64,000 bases of DNA from an uncultured Parabacteroides sp. (GTDB taxonomy: Bacteria; Bacteroidota; Bacteroidia; Bacteroidales; Tannerellaceae): assembly GCA_937894065.1 (NCBI GenBank), contig CALCST010000018.1, forward strand, positions 1 to 64,000, in the 5' to 3' direction. Shown here in pieces: positions 26,245 to 35,088 of the stretch. Within the stretch, counting starts at the first letter, position 1. Each line of letters opens with the position of its first letter. The notes below the pieces were generated by a model. The model ran no database searches and had not been told where the DNA came from. It worked only from the letters and a program-made list of their open reading frames with translations. A program made the position numbers and the translations under genes.

Positions 26245-27600
26245 TTATTTAATATTTGGCAACTCCAATCCATATCCTTTCTTCTTATCCTCACGTTTCA
26301 ACAGGAAGGCGATGAACAAGGCAAGGATTCCGAAGCAAGTGAAGATTGCCATTGGCAAAGTGTAGTCGTATGCTGGACCGCCGGCAGAGTTGTCGAGCTT
26401 GCAATATTTGTCGAGAACCCATCCGATAAGAGCAGGCACGCCCATCAATCCCCAGTTCTGTACCCAGAAGATAAGAGCATAGGCAGTTCCAAGCTGCTTT
26501 TCTGGGATAATCTTAGGAACTGAAGGCCACATTGCAGAAGGAACAAGTGAGAAGGCGATTCCGAGAACAATCATAATGAGAGTAGCGAACCACCATTCGT
26601 TCAATATAGGCAATGTGAACAGCAAGTGAACGATGATAAGAAGAACAGCACCAAGCATCATGATTGATGCACCTTTTCCCTTGCGGTCGTAAAGGTTTCC
26701 GAAGAACGGAGTCAGGAAGAGAGTTCCGAGCGGAAGCAAACTTGGGATGAATCCGGCAAGTTCCTCTTCAACATGATATTTGTTGACCATCAGGTCTGTC
26801 GCATATTTCAGGAAAGGGAACACAGCAGAATAGAACAACACGCAAAGAAGAGCAATCAGCCAGAAACCTTTGTTTGTGATGATGGCTCCGATATCAGAGA
26901 AGCGGAAAGGTTCTTCTGCTTCATCTTCCTGGTCGGTCATTGAAGCATCGAGTTTCTTATCCATGAATGTGTAGATGAAGAAAGAAATCAATCCGATGCA
27001 CAACATGATAAGGCAAAGCAATACAGGAGCAGAAACACTCTGGAAATATTTGGCGAAAGGCACTGTGATAGCCATGGCAAGCATTGTTCCGATGCGGGCA
27101 GTTGCCATTTCAAGTCCCATAGCCAATGCAAGTTCCTTGCCTTTGAACCATTTTACGATAATTTTTGATACTGTGATTCCGGCAATTTCAACACCGACAC
27201 CGAAGATTGCATAACCCAGTGATGCAATCATCACCTGTGATGAGAAGCCAAGAATCTCGCCGCTCTGTCCGATATATCCGGCAACAGCAGCATATTTGAT
27301 GGCGCATCCGATAAGCATCAGGAAGCAGGCGCCGAATCCTGTGAAGCGGACACCCATTTTGTCCAGAATCATTCCTCCGAAGATAAGCATCAGCAGGAAG
27401 ACGTTGAACCATCCGTAGGCACTGGTGAACATACCGAAGTCTGTACTTGTCCAGGAAAGTTCCTGCTCAAGCATCGGTTTAAGAGGCGACATCACGTCTG
27501 TGAGGAAATATCCGCACAGCATTGTGAACGAGACGATGGCAAGTGCCGTCCAGCGTGCCACCTTTGAATCATTCAATTTTTTATTGATCAATTCTGTCAT
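26245..27600 (-). CDS. MFS-family transporter
   Basis: This 451-residue inner-membrane carrier has about 12 hydrophobic segments and a charged central loop (KKLDASMTDQEDEAEEP, about residue 215). The MFS cytoplasmic loop motif is recognisable as GMILDKMGVRFTG after segment 2. It ends with a basic tail (LKREDKKKG). The substrate cannot be told from sequence. Its position between folC and fhs on the same strand suggests an anion or one-carbon-related substrate, but this is only context. Confidence 0.8.
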   Translation of the reverse strand: MTELINKKLNDSKVARWTALAIVSFTMLCGYFLTDVMSPLKPMLEQELSWTSTDFGMFTSAYGWFNVFLLMLIFGGMILDKMGVRFTGFGACFLMLIGCAIKYAAVAGYIGQSGEILGFSSQVMIASLGYAIFGVGVEIAGITVSKIIVKWFKGKELALAMGLEMATARIGTMLAMAITVPFAKYFQSVSAPVLLCLIMLCIGLISFFIYTFMDKKLDASMTDQEDEAEEPFRFSDIGAIITNKGFWLIALLCVLFYSAVFPFLKYATDLMVNKYHVEEELAGFIPSLLPLGTLFLTPFFGNLYDRKGKGASIMMLGAVLLIIVHLLFTLPILNEWWFATLIMIVLGIAFSLVPSAMWPSVPKIIPEKQLGTAYALIFWVQNWGLMGVPALIGWVLDKYCKLDNSAGGPAYDYTLPMAIFTCFGILALFIAFLLKREDKKKGYGLELPNIK

Positions 27601-27608
27601 AATGATTT

Positions 27609-27648
27609 GAGTTTTTAAGTTTTTAAGTTTTTAAGTTTTTGAGTTTTC
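27609..27648. repeat. 8-base tandem repeat at the folC stop
   Basis: Five units of (A/G)AGTTTTT run from 27609 to 27648. They span the last codons of folC (which therefore ends ...ENSKT) and the spacer before the MFS gene. Slippage could change the folC C terminus by frameshift. Confidence 0.7.
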
Positions 27649-28947
27649 TTTTTTATAAAAAAGGGGAATTGCTTCGGCAACGATAAATGTGCTTCCGCCT
27701 ATGAATACCATATCATCAGGAGCTGAGTCCGCTAAGGCGGCGTTCACGGCATCTTCCACTGAATGGAAAGCTCTTCCTTTGAGTCCGTGGTTGGACGCTA
27801 GGGTGGCAAATTCATCTTCGGGCATTGCACGTGCGATGTCTGCGCGTGTGAAATAATATTCAGCGTTGCGAGGCATAATGTCGAGGACACCGTTTATATC
27901 TTTGTCGTTGACCATTCCCACAACCATGCGCAGCTTAGTGTGGAAAGAACTTTCGCCGCTGAGCTGGCGGGAAAGATATTCCCAGCCTCCGGTGTTGTGT
28001 CCGGTGTCGCATATTACTTTTGGATTTGACTGGAGTTTCTGCCATCTTCCCATAAGGCCTGTCAGTTCGACAACGGAAGAGAAGGCTTTTGCCACGGCTT
28101 CTGTGGTGATGGAGATATTAAGCTCGCGGAGAGTTTTCACGGCAGTGAGGACAGTTGCCGCATTGTTGACCTGGACAGCGCCGCCCAGTTCGCCCACGAT
28201 TTCGCCGAATTCTTTTGTCTGGAATCTCCACTTCCCGTCGTCGGCAAGATGAGCGCTTTCGACAGGCGATTCCACAACTGAAGATATCAGTTTAGATTCT
28301 GTTTCGTGTGCTTTTTCCAGAAAGACCTGCATTACTGACGGCTCGAACACGTCGCCAATAACAACAGGTGTGTGAGGCTTGATGATTCCTGCCTTTTCGA
28401 AGGCTATCTTTTCGAGAGTGTCGCCCAGGAACTGCACGTGGTCCTTGCTGATATTTGTTATCACGCTAAGGACGGGGCTGATAATATTTGTACTGTCTAG
28501 ACGACCGCCGAGTCCGGTTTCGATTACTGCAAAGTCCACCTTTTCATCGGCAAAATAGGCAAGAGCCATTGCCGAAGTGAGTTCGAAGAACGAAGGCTTG
28601 AGCGGTTCGAAGAATTCTTTGTGCTTTTCCACAAAGTTTATCACATAATCTTCGGAAATCATTTTCCCGTTTATGCGGATTCTTTCTCTGAAATCCACAA
28701 GGTGAGGCGATGTGAAAAGTCCCACTTTATATCCTGATTCCTGAAGTATTGCCGCCAGCAGATGGCAAGTTGAGCCTTTTCCGTTTGTGCCGGCAACGTG
28801 GACGGACTTGTAGGAACGGTGCGGATTGCCCAGATAATTGTCGAGGGCAATGCTTGTTCCAAGTCCCGGCTTATAGGCTGAAGCTCCGCTATGCTGGAAG
28901 ACAGGAATGCTTGTGTACAGATAATGTAAAGTTTCTTGATATGTCAT
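27631..28947 (-). CDS. folC: dihydrofolate synthase / folylpolyglutamate synthase
   Basis: FolC adds glutamates to dihydropteroate and folates, using ATP. This 438-residue protein has the Mur-ligase-type P-loop VAGTNGKGSTCHLL (51-64), LFTSPHLVDFRERI, TGLGGRLDSTN and the C-terminal CDTGHNTGG. It is of normal length. It starts 6 bases after the msrA stop, so it is co-transcribed with it. Its last codons lie within an 8-base tandem repeat. Confidence 0.92.
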   Translation of the reverse strand: MTYQETLHYLYTSIPVFQHSGASAYKPGLGTSIALDNYLGNPHRSYKSVHVAGTNGKGSTCHLLAAILQESGYKVGLFTSPHLVDFRERIRINGKMISEDYVINFVEKHKEFFEPLKPSFFELTSAMALAYFADEKVDFAVIETGLGGRLDSTNIISPVLSVITNISKDHVQFLGDTLEKIAFEKAGIIKPHTPVVIGDVFEPSVMQVFLEKAHETESKLISSVVESPVESAHLADDGKWRFQTKEFGEIVGELGGAVQVNNAATVLTAVKTLRELNISITTEAVAKAFSSVVELTGLMGRWQKLQSNPKVICDTGHNTGGWEYLSRQLSGESSFHTKLRMVVGMVNDKDINGVLDIMPRNAEYYFTRADIARAMPEDEFATLASNHGLKGRAFHSVEDAVNAALADSAPDDMVFIGGSTFIVAEAIPLFYKKENSKT

Positions 28948-28953
28948 TTCGCG

Positions 28954-29442
28954 TCAGAAAATTTTCTTGTAAATATGGCAATATGGAGTTGTCCCCTTGT
29001 TGTCATAATAATGCTGGTGATAATCCTCTGCCGGCCAGAATTCTTCAGCCGGACGCAATTCTGTTGCCACGTCATATCCTTTTTCCCTGAGGATGCTGAT
29101 ATAGCGCTCGGCAACAGCCTTCTGTTCTTCGCCATTATAGAAGATGACAGAAAGATACTGGCTGCCGATGTCCGGGCCTTGTCCGTCGCGCTGGGTGAAA
29201 TCGTGAGTTTCGAAATACATGCGGAGAATTGTTTCGAACGAAGTCTTATCCTTGTCGAACACGACTTCCACAGTTTCGATATGTCCGGTTGTGCCGGTTT
29301 TCACTTCGGGATAAGTAGGCGATTTGAGTTTGCCGCCCATAAATCCGGCAGTTGTGCTTATAACTCCCGGAATTTTATTAAGATGATATTGTGTGCCCCA
29401 GAAGCAGCCTGAGGCAAGATAAGCGGATTCTGTGTTTTGCAT
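28954..29442 (-). CDS. msrA: peptide methionine sulfoxide reductase MsrA
   Basis: It reduces methionine-S-sulfoxide in proteins. The 162-residue product has the GCFWG active site (Cys13) at the N terminus, TPTYPEV-like SPTYPEVKTGTTGHIE, and the C-terminal AEDYHQHYYDN. There is no fused MsrB domain and no signal peptide, so it is cytosolic. It lies between metF and folC, and a copy of the GTTGACAAG-type repeat separates it from metF. Confidence 0.93.
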   Translation of the reverse strand: MQNTESAYLASGCFWGTQYHLNKIPGVISTTAGFMGGKLKSPTYPEVKTGTTGHIETVEVVFDKDKTSFETILRMYFETHDFTQRDGQGPDIGSQYLSVIFYNGEEQKAVAERYISILREKGYDVATELRPAEEFWPAEDYHQHYYDNKGTTPYCHIYKKIF

Positions 29443-29467
29443 TTCTTATTATTATAGTTTTGTTGAA

Positions 29468-29532
29468 AGTTGACGAGTCAAGTAGTCAAGAATGATAACT
29501 CTCGTTTCTGTAGCCTTGTCAACTCGTCAACT
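29468..29532. repeat. GTTGACAAG-family intergenic inverted repeat, copy 3
   Basis: AGTTGACGAG (29468-29477) is exactly complementary to CTCGTCAACT (29523-29532). The middle holds GTCAAGTAGTCAAG and the core GTAGCCTTGTCAAC. It fills the spacer between metF and msrA. Confidence 0.7.
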
Positions 29533-29538
29533 TCTTAA

Positions 29539-30489
29539 TTAATAAATTTCTTTAGCAATTCTTCTGACGCTGTCTGATGCCATCATTGTGTAGAAATGGA
29601 GGCTTGGAACTCCGTAGGCAATCAGTTCCTTGCACTGCTGGATGCTCCATTCGATTCCGACTTCCTTGGCTTCTTCGTCTGTCTTGCATTTGCGAAGCTC
29701 GGCAGCGAAAGGTTCAGGAATATCAGAGCGGAACACTTTAGGCAGCACTGTAAGCTGATTCTTGAATACGATAGGCTTGATTCCCGGGATGATTGGGACA
29801 TTGATGCCTTCCTTGCGGCAGCGGTCCACGAAAGAGAAATATTTCTGATTGTCGAAGAACATCTGAGTGACAAGATAGTCTGCTCCGTTCTTCACTTTTT
29901 CCTTGAGATAGAAAATATCTGAATCCATATTTGGAGCTTCCTCATGCTTCTCAGGATAGCATGCCATTCCGTAAGAGAAAGGAGTGTCGATGCCGTCGAT
30001 CTTAGAACCATCGAGAGCTATTCCGTTGTTGAAATTGTTCACTTGCTGCTGGAGGTCTGTGGCATGCTCGTGATAAAGCTCCGGCTTGTTCTCTACTTCT
30101 AGAGTCTTGATGTCGCCGCGAAGCAGCAGGAGATTATGGACGCCGAGGAAATTCAGGTCGATCAGCGCATATTCAGTTTCATCTTTTGTGAATCCTTTGC
30201 AGATGATGTGAGGAACAGCAGGAATTGAATATTTGTTCTGGATTGCAGAAGCAATGGCTACGGAGCCCGGGCGCTTTCTGATGTTCACTTTCTGGAAGCT
30301 GCCGTCCGGCATTGTCTTGTAGATATATTCACTGTGATGAGAAGTTATGTTAATGTATTTTGGGTCAAACTCAAGAAGTTTGTCAATAACATTATAAACT
30401 TTCTGTATGCTATTTCCTTTCAACGGAGGAAGGATTTCAAAAGAGAAAGCAGTTTTGTTGCTGTTTTTTACCAGATCGATTACATTCAT
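29539..30489 (-). CDS. metF: methylenetetrahydrofolate reductase
   Basis: MetF reduces 5,10-methylene-THF to 5-methyl-THF for methionine synthesis, with FAD. The 316-residue protein shows FSFEILPPLKG (catalytic Glu), YINITSHHS, LLLRGD, a YLVTQMFFD motif with FVDRCRKEGINVPIIPGIKP, and the C-terminal GVPSLHFYTM. It is of normal length. It is the upstream gene of the metF-msrA-folC-MFS-fhs series on the minus strand. Confidence 0.95.
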   Translation of the reverse strand: MNVIDLVKNSNKTAFSFEILPPLKGNSIQKVYNVIDKLLEFDPKYINITSHHSEYIYKTMPDGSFQKVNIRKRPGSVAIASAIQNKYSIPAVPHIICKGFTKDETEYALIDLNFLGVHNLLLLRGDIKTLEVENKPELYHEHATDLQQQVNNFNNGIALDGSKIDGIDTPFSYGMACYPEKHEEAPNMDSDIFYLKEKVKNGADYLVTQMFFDNQKYFSFVDRCRKEGINVPIIPGIKPIVFKNQLTVLPKVFRSDIPEPFAAELRKCKTDEEAKEVGIEWSIQQCKELIAYGVPSLHFYTMMASDSVRRIAKEIY

Positions 30490-30511
30490 ATAAGTAGATT
30501 TTATTTATTAT

Positions 30512-30589
30512 AGTTGACAAGTTGACAAGCTGACGATGAGAATATGGATTCATCTCTTGTTTACTTGTTCCCGAAGCCTTGTCAACTTA
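30512..30589. repeat. GTTGACAAG-family intergenic inverted repeat, copy 4
   Basis: Tandem AGTTGACA units (30512-30529) face CTTGTCAACTT (30578-30588). The conserved CTTGTTxxCTTGTTCCCGAAGCCTTG core precedes the right arm. It lies between metF and the sensor-kinase promoter. Confidence 0.75.
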
Positions 30590-30660
30590 TAAATTAAGAA
30601 ACTTCCGAAACTTAATTATCATTACAAAATTATATGTTTTTTCTTTTACTGCAAAATGGC

Positions 30661-30691
30661 TTTCCTTATTACTTAAAAACAAGTATTTTTG
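30661..30691 (+). promoter_or_regulatory. promoter of the hybrid sensor kinase
   Basis: TATTTTTG (30684-30691) fits the -7 consensus exactly. TTTC at 30661-30664 is 19 bases upstream, one mismatch from -33 TTTG. Transcription from here would start at about 30698, which excludes start codons further upstream. Confidence 0.55.
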
Positions 30692-30710
30692 CCGGAAATA
30701 TTTATTTAGC

Positions 30711-33419
30711 GTGTCAACATCGAACAAACATATCACCCGAAAGGTAATTTGGGGCTATTTAGTACTGATAGTAATAGCAGTTTATGCAGTCGGATATATA
30801 TATTCCGTGGTGCAACAAGTGGCATCGGACGATGAGCCGGATCCGAAGGCGCGTCAGAAAGTGTATCTGGTAACCAAAACTCTTTCTCTTCTGTATGAAA
30901 GCGAGGCTTTGGGGCAGCTTGTCGGTCCGGAGAATGATTTCCGATATTTCAACAGGGCTTTGACGAGGGCAAAGAACAATATGGATTCCCTCAGAATGCT
31001 GCTCACGGATTCTGTCCTTATTTCGAAGATTGATACAATTGAGATGCTTATCGACCATAAGCGATGGAACACTAGGCGACTTCTGGAAACTCTGAATGAG
31101 CTGAACACGGGAAGGCTATATACTCAGAATATCCAGCGTGCCATTGCCGTGCAGGATTCGACTCTGCTCGATTCGCTTTATATGAAGGATTTGGGTGTGG
31201 AGTCGATAGGTGATATTTTCTCTCGCGAGATTGACAGAGACCTTGACTCACTGTCTATAATTATTCCGGATATCATTTCATCGGATAAGAAAGACAAAGA
31301 TGATGATTATGAAATCCGTGAAGCCTTGGGAAAGAACGGAAACAAGATTGTGGTGAGAGAAGAGGTGCAGATAAGCAAAGATACTGTGGTTGTGCCACGA
31401 AAGAAAAGAGGATTCTTCCGCCGCCTGGCTGCTGCCTTTTCCCGAGAGACTCAGGACACAAGCATTATTGTGAACAGGACAAGGCATATTGTGACAGACA
31501 CAGTTTCGCTCAAGTATAATCCTTCGGATACGATTGTTAGCGTTCTGCGAAGCTTGCAGGACACAGTAACTTTCCAGCATCAGATTCTGACGGAGCAGCT
31601 GTTGCAGCGTGCTGCTAGTCTGAGATATAACAACACCATCGTGACTAGGCGAATAAATCAGATTCTTAGAGATATTGAGGAAGAGGAAATGACTCATTCG
31701 CTTGCCCGAATGCAGAAGCGCCAGGATTTGGTGCATGAGACTTCGCGGCTGATTGCGGCTATTGCTATTCTTTCGGTGATAATTGCCGTGATTTTCCTTT
31801 TTGTCATAATCAGGGATATTTCCAAGAGCTGGTATTACAGGACTCAACTTGAGAAATCAAAGAAATATGTGGAAGATTTGCTGCACAGCCGTGAGAAGCT
31901 GATGCTGACTATAAGCCATGATATCCGAGCTCCGCTGTCGTCAATTATGGGATATATCGAGCTGCTCAAACGTCGTCATCCGGATGAAAGGCAGACTTAT
32001 TATCTGGATAATATGACGGGCTCGTCGCAACATATTCTTTCTTTGGTGAATGATTTGCTGGATTTCCACCGACTGGAATCGGGAAAGATGGAGATTCATG
32101 CTGTTCCGTTCAGAGTTTCGTCGCTCTTCCGTGAGATATATGACAGCTTCCGTCCGATGGCAGAGGCAAAGGGATTGCAGTTCTCACTGGATATGGATGC
32201 AGTGGAGGAGCTGAATGAAAAGGCTTATATGGGCGACCCGATCAGAATACGCCAGGTGGTGAGCAATCTGCTGTCGAATGCTATAAAGTTCACGCAGGAA
32301 GGAAGTGTGCTCCTTGCCGTGTATATTCATATTGATTCGGAGAAACAGGCGACGCTTACTGTTCTGGTGCGTGACGCAGGACCGGGCATTCCGGAGTCGG
32401 AGAGAGACCGGATATTCGGAGATTTCACACGTCTGGAAGGTTCGGAATCGACTGAAGGATTCGGATTGGGATTGTCAATCACCCGCCGTCTGATAACTCT
32501 TATGCACGGAACTTTGTCGCTGCAGAGTCATGTTGGCAAAGGAAGTGATTTCACTATAATTCTGCCTCTTCCTATTTCGGACATGGACTTGTCGCATACA
32601 GAAGAGGAAACGGAGGAAAGCTCTGCTGCCGAGGACGAAAAACTGGAAGTGCTGGAGAATAAGGATATTTTCTGCCTTCTGGTGGACGATGACCCGCTGC
32701 AGCTTGCCCTTACGGAAGAGTTGCTGAAGCGCAGCCATGTGGAAGTGACTTGTGTGACTAATCCGATGAGTGTGACTGATGTACTTCGCAATTCGCGCTT
32801 TGATGCTATTATCACTGATATACAGATGCCGGGAATGGATGGATATAGTCTGCTGAAGATGATTCGCAATTCCGGAATTGAAGGCACGGACACAGTTCCG
32901 GTGATTGCTCTTTCGGCAAGTGTGGCAAATGAGAATGAGCATTATATCGAGGCAGGATTCACTGCATTCCTGAACAAGCCGTTCACCGCCGTGCAGCTTA
33001 TCTCGCTGCTGAATGATTTGCTGACAGTGAATCTGGAGCCTGAGAGCAGTTGGGATTTCTCATCGCTCACTGCTTTTGCGGGCGAGGATTCGGAGGCTTG
33101 CGCTTCAATTTTGACTACATTCTCCGAAGAGACAAAGAAGAATCTGCAGCTGATGAAGACTGCTCTTGAAGAGAATGACAGGGACGCGTCGGCAAAAATA
33201 GCGCACAAAATGATTCCGCTTTTCTCAATGCTTGGAGCCAACAATCTGGTGCAGGAATTGAGAATTCTTGAAAAAAATGATGCTGAACTTACTGATGCTG
33301 CATGGAAGAATCTTCTTCCTTCTGTTATTGAAAAGGCAGAGGAAGTGACTAGAAGGGCGGATGATGAGATATTGAAGCATAAAGAAAGGGAAGTTGACGA
33401 GGGTTCGGAGACTAGTTGA
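30711..33419 (+). CDS. hybrid sensor histidine kinase with receiver and Hpt domains
   Basis: This is a 902-residue membrane phosphorelay protein. A transmembrane segment lies at about 12-32, a periplasmic sensor region at about 33-344 (helical, no family seen), and a second membrane segment at about 345-368. Then come a HisKA domain with His403 (ISHDIRAPLSS), a HATPase with VSNLLSNAIKFTQ, DAGPGIP and GFGLGLS, a receiver with acceptor Asp703 (ITDIQMPGMDG), and a C-terminal Hpt with His832 (AHKMIPLF). All relay residues are present, so it should hand phosphate to a separate DNA-binding regulator not found nearby. GTG at 30711 is chosen because the -7 box lies at 30684 and no ATG is suitably placed. 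Confidence 0.85.
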   Translation: MSTSNKHITRKVIWGYLVLIVIAVYAVGYIYSVVQQVASDDEPDPKARQKVYLVTKTLSLLYESEALGQLVGPENDFRYFNRALTRAKNNMDSLRMLLTDSVLISKIDTIEMLIDHKRWNTRRLLETLNELNTGRLYTQNIQRAIAVQDSTLLDSLYMKDLGVESIGDIFSREIDRDLDSLSIIIPDIISSDKKDKDDDYEIREALGKNGNKIVVREEVQISKDTVVVPRKKRGFFRRLAAAFSRETQDTSIIVNRTRHIVTDTVSLKYNPSDTIVSVLRSLQDTVTFQHQILTEQLLQRAASLRYNNTIVTRRINQILRDIEEEEMTHSLARMQKRQDLVHETSRLIAAIAILSVIIAVIFLFVIIRDISKSWYYRTQLEKSKKYVEDLLHSREKLMLTISHDIRAPLSSIMGYIELLKRRHPDERQTYYLDNMTGSSQHILSLVNDLLDFHRLESGKMEIHAVPFRVSSLFREIYDSFRPMAEAKGLQFSLDMDAVEELNEKAYMGDPIRIRQVVSNLLSNAIKFTQEGSVLLAVYIHIDSEKQATLTVLVRDAGPGIPESERDRIFGDFTRLEGSESTEGFGLGLSITRRLITLMHGTLSLQSHVGKGSDFTIILPLPISDMDLSHTEEETEESSAAEDEKLEVLENKDIFCLLVDDDPLQLALTEELLKRSHVEVTCVTNPMSVTDVLRNSRFDAIITDIQMPGMDGYSLLKMIRNSGIEGTDTVPVIALSASVANENEHYIEAGFTAFLNKPFTAVQLISLLNDLLTVNLEPESSWDFSSLTAFAGEDSEACASILTTFSEETKKNLQLMKTALEENDRDASAKIAHKMIPLFSMLGANNLVQELRILEKNDAELTDAAWKNLLPSVIEKAEEVTRRADDEILKHKEREVDEGSETS

Positions 33420-33446
33420 TAAGGTTTAGATTTGTATGCAATTTCT

Positions 33447-33540
33447 TTCCGAGAGTAAATTAATATACATACGGAAGGAAATTGATTTACTCTCGGAAGT
33501 AAATGAAATTACTCTCGGAAGTAAATTGAATTGCTTTCGG
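33447..33540. repeat. CTCTCGGAAGTAAAT repeats, inverted and tandem
   Basis: TTCCGAGAGTAAAT (33447-33460) is exactly complementary to ATTTACTCTCGGAA (33485-33498). From 33489 a 22-base unit (ACTCTCGGAAGTAAAT plus six bases) is repeated twice and followed by a partial TTGCTTTCGG. Related TCCGAAAGTAATTT words occur at 59894-59970. It lies between the convergent kinase and esterase genes. Confidence 0.6.
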
Positions 33541-33643
33541 ATAGTTTTTTCTCTAAATAAATCGGCATATTTTCCATGACACATTAATAATGTTCACAGG
33601 AAAATATGCCGACTTGTTTTATAGCTTGCTAATCTTTGTCAGC

Positions 33644-35059
33644 TTATTTGCTTCGGAATGGGAAGACTGGAAGATTTCGGCAGCTGATCAGATTTCCGGG
33701 CTTGAAATTCCTGAATCCATATCTCACATATTTCGGATTCTTCACTTTGTCTGATTTGACACAGATTTTCATACTGCCCGAATCGAGCCATGCTTCAGCA
33801 TCGAAGAAAGTTTTGTTGTCTTCTGAGATTTCGAAGCCTTTGATGCCAATCCATGGGCTAAAACCTTCGCTTGCGTTGTTGAATGACACCATTATTGTGT
33901 CGCCCTTGATTTCCATTGACTTGAATGACGGGCTGTCGGCAGCAAGGCCTTTTATATTATATGTCTTCTGCAAAGCGTGATAGGAGAGACGCTCGCCGAT
34001 TTTTCTTTTTTCGGCAGGATGGATTTGCGGAGCCTCATAATCTTTCACAAGGTCGTTTGTGCAGACAAGGGCGCTGTTTGGAATGAGAGACTGAGCATTG
34101 AACTGAGCTTCACGCAGCAAGGCGCCGTTTATTCCGTCGTTATCATTGTCATAAGCATAAGGCGCTATTTCAACGAAATAGAAAGGAAGATTCTTGTTGT
34201 TCCACAATGTGCGCCAGTGTTCCACCATGATGGCAAGTCTTTCGGCATAGGTGTCGGCATGACCGACGTTGCTGCATCCCTGATACCAAAGGAAGCCTTT
34301 GATGGTGTAGTTGTGGCATGGATACAGAAGTCCGTTATACATTATTGTCGGCAGCAGATATTCCAGTCCTTCGGGATTGTTGAGTTTGCTCAAATCCTCG
34401 CCGGGGAAATCCTTTACTATTTCTTCAGGCAGCCAGCCTTCAACTCTTGAACCGCCCCAAGCGCATGAGATTATTCCGACAGGGACGTTCAGTGTGCGCT
34501 GCAAGGCAAGGGCATAGTGATATGCAGTTGCGCTGAACCACTGAGCGTTTTCAGTAGTCGGGCATTTCCATGAGCCTTTTGCATATTTCTGTGGAGTGAG
34601 AGCCTTTTTCTTCTCGATAGTTGCCATTCTGATAGCCGGATGATTAGGAGCGTCGGCAATCACATTGTTGGCATCGTCAATTGGGCAGTTCCAGAATCCG
34701 TTGAGAGGCATTTCCATATTTGACTGTCCGGAGCAGAACCAAACTTCACCAATCAGGACATTGTTGACAGAGACAGGTTTTCCGTCGCTGATGGTTATGG
34801 AATATGGAGTGAATCCGGCTTCGGGAGTGGCAACGGTGGTTTTCCAGAATCCATTGCTATCAGCCGTTGTGGTTGTGACGGATTCGGTCCATGATGGAGA
34901 AATTGTGACTTTACTGTCCGGTGTGGCTTCGCCCCAGAGAGTCACATTGGTCTGCTGCTGCAGCACCATGTTGTCGCTAATCAGCTCCGGAAGCTTGATT
35001 TCAGCATTTGCACTCAAAGCAAAGAGAGAGCAAATCAAAGGATAAAGTTTGCAGTTCAT
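33644..35059 (-). CDS. sialate O-acetylesterase (SASA family), secreted
   Basis: This SGNH-type esterase removes O-acetyl groups from sialic acids or other glycans. The 471-residue protein has a signal peptide (MNCKLYPLICSLFALSANA), an N-terminal beta-sandwich, the nucleophile Ser113 in CSGQSNME, a WYQGCSN block and the IHPAEK His near 370. The C-terminal part is a second beta domain. It would act in the periplasm. It follows the PHP phosphatase by 29 bases on the same strand. Substrate is inferred from the family only. Confidence 0.85.
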   Translation of the reverse strand: MNCKLYPLICSLFALSANAEIKLPELISDNMVLQQQTNVTLWGEATPDSKVTISPSWTESVTTTTADSNGFWKTTVATPEAGFTPYSITISDGKPVSVNNVLIGEVWFCSGQSNMEMPLNGFWNCPIDDANNVIADAPNHPAIRMATIEKKKALTPQKYAKGSWKCPTTENAQWFSATAYHYALALQRTLNVPVGIISCAWGGSRVEGWLPEEIVKDFPGEDLSKLNNPEGLEYLLPTIMYNGLLYPCHNYTIKGFLWYQGCSNVGHADTYAERLAIMVEHWRTLWNNKNLPFYFVEIAPYAYDNDNDGINGALLREAQFNAQSLIPNSALVCTNDLVKDYEAPQIHPAEKRKIGERLSYHALQKTYNIKGLAADSPSFKSMEIKGDTIMVSFNNASEGFSPWIGIKGFEISEDNKTFFDAEAWLDSGSMKICVKSDKVKNPKYVRYGFRNFKPGNLISCRNLPVFPFRSK

Positions 35060-35088
35060 ATCATTAGGTTTTTAATCATTTATTCTGA

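Noticed and set aside
31278..31847. 189-codon minus-strand frame inside the sensor kinase
   Set aside because: Antisense to the linker of a well-supported kinase; composition is that of a shadow frame.
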